A DNA stretch of 17,851 nt, taken from the NCBI GenBank assembly GCA_937974135.1, contig CALJIH010000185.1, positions 1 to 17,851 on the forward strand, read 5' to 3'. Made by a program: the position numbers and the translations under genes. The notes under the pieces are model-generated. The model did no database searches, had not been told where the DNA came from, and saw only the letters and a program-made list of their open reading frames with translations. The stretch comes from an uncultured Cocleimonas sp. (lineage in GTDB: Bacteria; Pseudomonadota; Gammaproteobacteria; Thiotrichales; Thiotrichaceae). This document shows, one piece after another, positions 13,596-17,851 of this stretch; positions within the stretch are counted from its first letter, which is position 1, and each line of letters starts with the position of its first letter.

Positions 13596-16448
13596 ATGAG
13601 TCAACCAAACGATAACAATAATAATAACCAAGATACCGTGCTTGATGGGGAAAACGCAGTTTATTTAGAACAACTCTTCGAGAGATATTTAGAAGATCCA
13701 GCATCAGTTAGTGATAGATGGCAAAAGTATTTTGCTGATATGCCAGTGCCCGCAGATTTCTTGAATGGCAGTACGCATACCGAAATGCGTGAAAAGTTCC
13801 TGCAAAATAATTTGCATCGTAGCGCTTCTAGTAGAAGACCCGTTGGTTCGTTTGAATTAGAAAAAGAACGGATGCAAGTGCATGTGTCACAACTCATCAC
13901 GAACTATCGTTCTCTTGGTCATTTAGTTGCTTACACAAATCCATTACGCGGAAATGAAGTGTTGCCGAATCTGCCTGAACTGACGTTAAAGAACTATGGT
14001 TTAGACAAAGTAGATAAAGATACGTTGTTTGATCCTGGTAACTTCCAAATGAAGGAAGAACCAACCCTTGGCAATATCTTTAATGCATTGCGACATACTT
14101 ATACTGAAAGTATAGGTATCGAATATATGCATATTATGGATACCAAAGAAGTCCACTGGTTACAGAATCGTCTTGAACCTTGCCAGGCACGTCCAGATTT
14201 TGATGCTAACAAAAAAAGTGCACTACTCGACGATATTGTTGCGGCTGAGACGCTCGAACAATACCTACATAAAAAATATGTTGGTCAAAAACGCTTCTCT
14301 TTAGAAGGTGGCGAATCACTCATTCCCATGTTGAATGAGATTATCCATCATTCAGCTGCGCAAGAGACCCGCGAAGTAGTTTTGGGTATGGCGCATCGTG
14401 GTCGACTTAATGTGTTGATCAATGTAATGGGTAAATCACCTGAAGTACTCTTTGATGAGTTTGAAGGCAAATACAACGAAGATTTATCAGCAGGTGATGT
14501 GAAGTATCATAAAGGTTTCTCTTGTGATATCGAAACCAAATATGATCCGATTCATATGACTTTGGCATTTAATCCGTCGCATTTGGAAATCGTATCACCG
14601 GTAGTTGATGGCTCTGTGCGTGCCCGTCAAGACCGACGTTCTGAAAGAGCTGCTGATCAAAGCGGTCGTGTTGTGGGTGTTGCTATACATGGTGATGCTG
14701 CATTTGCAGGTCAAGGTGTGGTTATGGAGACATTCAATATGTCTCAAACACGTGGTTATCGCATTAACGGCACAGTACATATCGTGGTAAATAATCAAAT
14801 AGGGTTTACTACTAGTACTGCTAACGATAGTCGCAGTACCTATTATCCTACTGATGTAGCGAAAATGGTCAATGCGCCGATCTTCCATGTAAATGGTGAT
14901 GATCCTGAAGCCGTGGCCTATGTTGCTCAAGTTGCTTTAGATTATCGATTGCAGTTCAAGAAAGACGTAGTAATCGATTTAGTCTGTTATCGACGTCATG
15001 GACATAATGAAGCTGATGAACCAGCAATGACCCAGCCAATAATGTATAAAGCCATTCGTGCAATGAAAACCACACAGCAGCTTTATGCACAAAAACTGAT
15101 TAATGAGGGAGTACTCTCAGAGAATCAAGCAAAGCAAAAAATAAAAGACTATAAAGATAAATTAAGCGCAGGAGAACCTGCCGTTCCTACTTTGAATTAC
15201 AGTAGTATTCCAGAACATCTGTTAGTGAATTGGGAAAATTACCTAGATCGTGATTGGTCTACCAAAGCTGATACCACATATCCGCTTGAAAAATTACAAG
15301 CAATGACCAAGCGTTTCCATAACGTACCAGAACGTATTAGCGTGCATCGTCAAATTCAAAAGATTCTAGATGGCCGTAGTGAAATGGCAGAGGGTAAGCG
15401 TCCAGTAGATTGGGGTTTTGGTGAAACTTTAGCTTATGCGTCTTTATTGGAAGAAGGTTTTGATATCCGCATTAGTGGTCAAGACAGCGGTCGTGGCACA
15501 TTCTCTCATCGTCATGCAGTACTTCATAATCAAACTGAAAGAGCGGCATGGGTTCCGTTAAAACACGTTGCCGATAAGCAAGGTACATTTACTGTAATTG
15601 ATTCAGTTCTTTCTGAAGAAGCTGTATTGGCGTTTGAATATGGGTATTCAACAACATCTCCAAATACGCTATTAATTTGGGAAGCACAATTTGGTGATTT
15701 CGTAAACGGTGCTCAAGTAGTTATTGATCAATTCATTAGTTCGGGTGAGCAAAAATGGGGCCGATTATCTGGCTTGGTAATGTTCTTGCCACATGGTTAT
15801 GAAGGCATGGGTGCAGAGCATTCATCTGCTCGACTAGAACGATTCATGCAATTGTGTGCGGAAGATAATATCCAAGTAGTCGTGCCAAGCACACCAGCAC
15901 AGACATTCCATATGTTACGCCGCCAAATGCATCGTCCGTATAGACGTCCATTAATTGTCATGACACCAAAAAGTTTATTAAGAAATCCTGCTGCAGTTAA
16001 TAGCATGGAGGATTTAACTGAGGGAAGATTTAGAACGGTTATTGATGATGATAGATTCCTTGATGATGAAAAAAGTAAAAAAGGCATCGAACGCCTCGTG
16101 ATGTGTAGTGGTAAGGTTTATTATGATATTCGTGCAAAAGCGGATGAATTAAAAGACATGGAAACACCATTGGTTAGATTAGAACAACTCTATCCATTCC
16201 CAGAAAAACAACTTAAATATATTCTCGATTCATATCCAGATCTTATAGAAGTAGTATGGTGTCAAGAAGAGCCACGTAATCAAGGTGCGTGGGATAGTAC
16301 TAAACATCGATTTAGTAAATTTAAAGAATACAAACTAAGTATCGTGAGCAGGCCTAGCGCCGCAGCACCTGCTGTTGGTTCGCATAAAGTTCATGTTATC
16401 CAACAAGAAACATTAGTTAATCAAGCACTCAACCTAGAGAAAAAATAA
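13596..16448 (+). CDS. sucA: 2-oxoglutarate dehydrogenase E1 component
   Basis: SucA is the thiamine-diphosphate decarboxylase of the 2-oxoglutarate dehydrogenase complex, which makes succinyl-CoA in the TCA cycle. The 950-aa protein is slightly longer than E. coli SucA (933). It opens with a short Asn-rich tract (about residues 5-12) and the N-terminal E1 motif YLEQLFERYLEDPASVSDRW, which docks E1 to the complex. The core shows GMAHRGRLNVLINVMGK near residue 265, HGDAAFAGQGVVMETFNMS near 365, and RRHGHNEADEPAMTQP near 466. The transketolase-like pyrimidine domain includes GQDSGRGTFSHRHAVLH, LSEEAVLAFEYGYS and GYEGMGAEHSSARLERF. AAAGGA lies 9 nt before the ATG. The stop overlaps the sucB start (TAATG). 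Succinyl-CoA from this complex is also the DapD substrate. Confidence 0.97.
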   Translation: MSQPNDNNNNNQDTVLDGENAVYLEQLFERYLEDPASVSDRWQKYFADMPVPADFLNGSTHTEMREKFLQNNLHRSASSRRPVGSFELEKERMQVHVSQLITNYRSLGHLVAYTNPLRGNEVLPNLPELTLKNYGLDKVDKDTLFDPGNFQMKEEPTLGNIFNALRHTYTESIGIEYMHIMDTKEVHWLQNRLEPCQARPDFDANKKSALLDDIVAAETLEQYLHKKYVGQKRFSLEGGESLIPMLNEIIHHSAAQETREVVLGMAHRGRLNVLINVMGKSPEVLFDEFEGKYNEDLSAGDVKYHKGFSCDIETKYDPIHMTLAFNPSHLEIVSPVVDGSVRARQDRRSERAADQSGRVVGVAIHGDAAFAGQGVVMETFNMSQTRGYRINGTVHIVVNNQIGFTTSTANDSRSTYYPTDVAKMVNAPIFHVNGDDPEAVAYVAQVALDYRLQFKKDVVIDLVCYRRHGHNEADEPAMTQPIMYKAIRAMKTTQQLYAQKLINEGVLSENQAKQKIKDYKDKLSAGEPAVPTLNYSSIPEHLLVNWENYLDRDWSTKADTTYPLEKLQAMTKRFHNVPERISVHRQIQKILDGRSEMAEGKRPVDWGFGETLAYASLLEEGFDIRISGQDSGRGTFSHRHAVLHNQTERAAWVPLKHVADKQGTFTVIDSVLSEEAVLAFEYGYSTTSPNTLLIWEAQFGDFVNGAQVVIDQFISSGEQKWGRLSGLVMFLPHGYEGMGAEHSSARLERFMQLCAEDNIQVVVPSTPAQTFHMLRRQMHRPYRRPLIVMTPKSLLRNPAAVNSMEDLTEGRFRTVIDDDRFLDDEKSKKGIERLVMCSGKVYYDIRAKADELKDMETPLVRLEQLYPFPEKQLKYILDSYPDLIEVVWCQEEPRNQGAWDSTKHRFSKFKEYKLSIVSRPSAAAPAVGSHKVHVIQQETLVNQALNLEKK

Positions 16449-17632
16449 TGACTATCGAAATACGAGTACCGCAATTACCAGAATCAGTTGCCGACGCGAG
16501 CATTGCAGCTTGGGTTGTAAAGGTGGGAGATCAAGTAGAAGAAGATCAGAATCTTCTTGAATTAGAAACAGACAAAGTAGTACTTGAAGTACCTGCACCC
16601 GCCGCTGGTGTATTGTTAGAAATCAAAGCTGAAGAGGGCGCTACAGTGTTAGCGGGTGACTTGATCGGTGTAATTGATGAAACGGCATCTGCTGCACCAA
16701 GTGCACCAGTCCAAGAAGCTCCAAAAGCTGCCGCTTCAGGTGATGTGAATGCAAGTCCATCGGTGAGAAAAACCATGGCAGAAAAAGATATTGATGCGGC
16801 AACTGTCAGTGGTAGTGGTAAAAACGGCCGTATTCTAAAGGAAGATCTTGAAAAGAAAGCTGCTCCAGCGGCAGCGGCTAAAGCACCAGCCAAGAAAGCG
16901 GCAAAAGAAGAGACAACAGTTGATCTGGATGGCAGAGAAGAACGTCGTGTACCAATGACTAGACTTCGCGCTAAGATTGCTGAGCGTTTAATCGATGCCC
17001 AGCAAACGGCGGCTATTTTAACCACTTTCAATGAAGTTGATCTCAGTAAAGTAATACGTCTACGTAAAAAATACCAAGAGCGTTTTGTCAAAGCACATGA
17101 TGTAAAGCTTGGGTTTATGTCGTTCTTTGTAAAAGCTGCTACAGAAGCGTTAAAACGTTACCCAGAAATAAACGCACGTATTGAAGACGGCGATATTATT
17201 TATCAAGGTTATTACGACATCGGTGTGGCGGTATCTTCTGATCGTGGCTTGGTTGTTCCGATTCTTAGAAATACGGATACTATGGGTAATGCTGATATCG
17301 AAAAAGCGATCGCAGATTACGCTGGAAGAGCAAGAAGTGGTCATTTAGAACTTGATGAACTTATGGGTGGAACATTCTCCATAACCAATGGTGGTATTTT
17401 TGGTTCAATGCTATCAACACCGATCATAAATCCACCACAAAGCGCAATTCTTGGCATGCACAATATCCAAGAGCGCGCGATGGTAGTAGATGGTGAGATT
17501 GTGGTACGTCCTATGATGTATCTTGCACTTTCTTACGATCACCGTTTGGTTGATGGTAAAGCAGCGGTGAGTTTCTTAGTTAAAATCAAAGAATTACTTG
17601 AAGACCCTGCTATCTTATTCTTAGAATTGTAA
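16448..17632 (+). CDS. sucB: Dihydrolipoyl succinyltransferase (E2 of OGDH complex)
   Basis: SucB forms the core of the 2-oxoglutarate dehydrogenase complex and transfers the succinyl group from E1-bound intermediate to CoA through a lipoyl arm. The 394-aa protein has one N-terminal lipoyl domain (about 1-77) with Lys43 in ELETDKVVLEVPAP, an Ala/Pro linker, a peripheral subunit-binding domain (about 101-138, ASPSVRKTMAEKDID to GRILKEDLEKKA), a second Ala/Lys-rich linker, and the catalytic domain from about residue 165. The active site SYDHRLVDGK carries His365 and Asp369. Translation is coupled to sucA by the one-base overlap. An intrinsic terminator begins 18 nt past the stop, so lpd (E3) is not part of this transcript. 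Confidence 0.97.
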   Translation: MTIEIRVPQLPESVADASIAAWVVKVGDQVEEDQNLLELETDKVVLEVPAPAAGVLLEIKAEEGATVLAGDLIGVIDETASAAPSAPVQEAPKAAASGDVNASPSVRKTMAEKDIDAATVSGSGKNGRILKEDLEKKAAPAAAAKAPAKKAAKEETTVDLDGREERRVPMTRLRAKIAERLIDAQQTAAILTTFNEVDLSKVIRLRKKYQERFVKAHDVKLGFMSFFVKAATEALKRYPEINARIEDGDIIYQGYYDIGVAVSSDRGLVVPILRNTDTMGNADIEKAIADYAGRARSGHLELDELMGGTFSITNGGIFGSMLSTPIINPPQSAILGMHNIQERAMVVDGEIVVRPMMYLALSYDHRLVDGKAAVSFLVKIKELLEDPAILFLEL

Positions 17633-17650
17633 TAAACACAGTTATCTTTT

Positions 17651-17680
17651 AAAGCCCGCTATTAGCGGGCTTTTTTATTT
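17651..17680 (+). terminator. Intrinsic terminator after sucB
   Basis: GCCCGCT (17654-17660) and AGCGGGC (17664-17670) form a GC-rich stem with an ATT loop, flanked by AAA and TTTTTT that extend the pairing. This is a textbook terminator for sucAB. Confidence 0.92.
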
Positions 17681-17804
17681 CTGCCAAAAATTTAAAATGC
17701 TTTGAATAACAATAATGACTTATTTTAAGGTTATAAGCCGATTAAGGCTTTTATAGGATCTGATAATTTAGCCAATTTATATAATATGAATTCAGATTAA
17801 AACT

Positions 17805-17828
17805 GCCCAAAAGTAGGGGGGTGTCTTA
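17805..17828 (+). repeat. G-run 3'-end repeat, copy G
   Basis: GCCCAAAAGTA, six G, TGTCTTA. It lies well past the sucB terminator, so it does not look like part of the sucAB message. By the rule that holds for the other copies, it would mark the 3' end of a minus-strand gene beginning beyond the window. Confidence 0.9.
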
Positions 17829-17851
17829 AACATAATTAGCTAATCACAGTA

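Noticed and set aside
14595..14930. 111-codon minus-strand open frame inside sucA
   Set aside because: It overlaps conserved E1 motifs of sucA and has no ribosome-binding or domain evidence.
16546..17091. 181-codon minus-strand open frame inside sucB
   Set aside because: It lies wholly within a convincing sucB, has low-complexity Ala/Ser composition from the reversed linker, and matches no family.
7411..17827. Integron attC sites or insertion-sequence ends
   Set aside because: No attC core (RYYYAAC/GTTRRRY) pairing, integrase, transposase or target duplication was seen around the copies.

Overview
The window looks like chromosomal DNA of an AT-rich gammaproteobacterium. The evidence is gene content and protein similarity: an adjacent carA-carB-greA set, DapC and DapD of the kinds found in Pseudomonas-like gammaproteobacteria, PpnP close to E. 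coli YaiE, and sucA-sucB of the proteobacterial 2-oxoglutarate dehydrogenase. No phage genes, transposase, tRNA, rRNA or CRISPR array were seen. The genus cannot be named from the sequence.

Layout, left to right. (1) 119-1474: a TolC-type outer-membrane channel with its own promoter. (2) 1475-6770: a carA promoter and a structured leader, then carA and carB joined by a TAATG overlap, then greA, closed by a clear intrinsic terminator. (3) 6786-7391: a histidine-phosphatase-fold protein whose two catalytic histidines are replaced. (4) 7480-8503, minus strand: a two-helix membrane peptide, a zinc-ribbon membrane protein and ppnP. (5) 8657-11047, plus strand: dapD and a MATE exporter. (6) 11121-13161, minus strand: an M23-like lipoprotein and dapC. 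(7) 13596-17680: sucA-sucB, again with a TAATG overlap and an intrinsic terminator. Most of the genes are housekeeping: pyrimidine/arginine precursor synthesis, transcript cleavage, lysine/peptidoglycan precursor synthesis, nucleoside salvage and the TCA cycle.

The unusual element is a short intergenic repeat, AAAAGTRGGGGGGTGTCTT on the G-rich strand. There are seven clear copies and one degenerate copy between 7411 and 17827. Five clear copies plus the degenerate one lie 11-25 nt past a stop codon, always with the C-rich strand matching the mRNA of that gene. Genes that end in a classical hairpin terminator (greA, sucB) have no copy in that position. After dapD two copies form a 23-bp perfect inverted repeat that ends 8 nt before the MATE start codon. 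The pattern suggests a dispersed 3'-end element, possibly a C-rich Rho-type termination signal or a spreading repeat that prefers gene ends. This is inference, but it can be tested genome-wide.

Secondary points of interest are the apparent pseudo-phosphatase, the carA leader with competing hairpins, the degenerate zinc ribbon and M23 active sites, and a palindrome just upstream of sucA.
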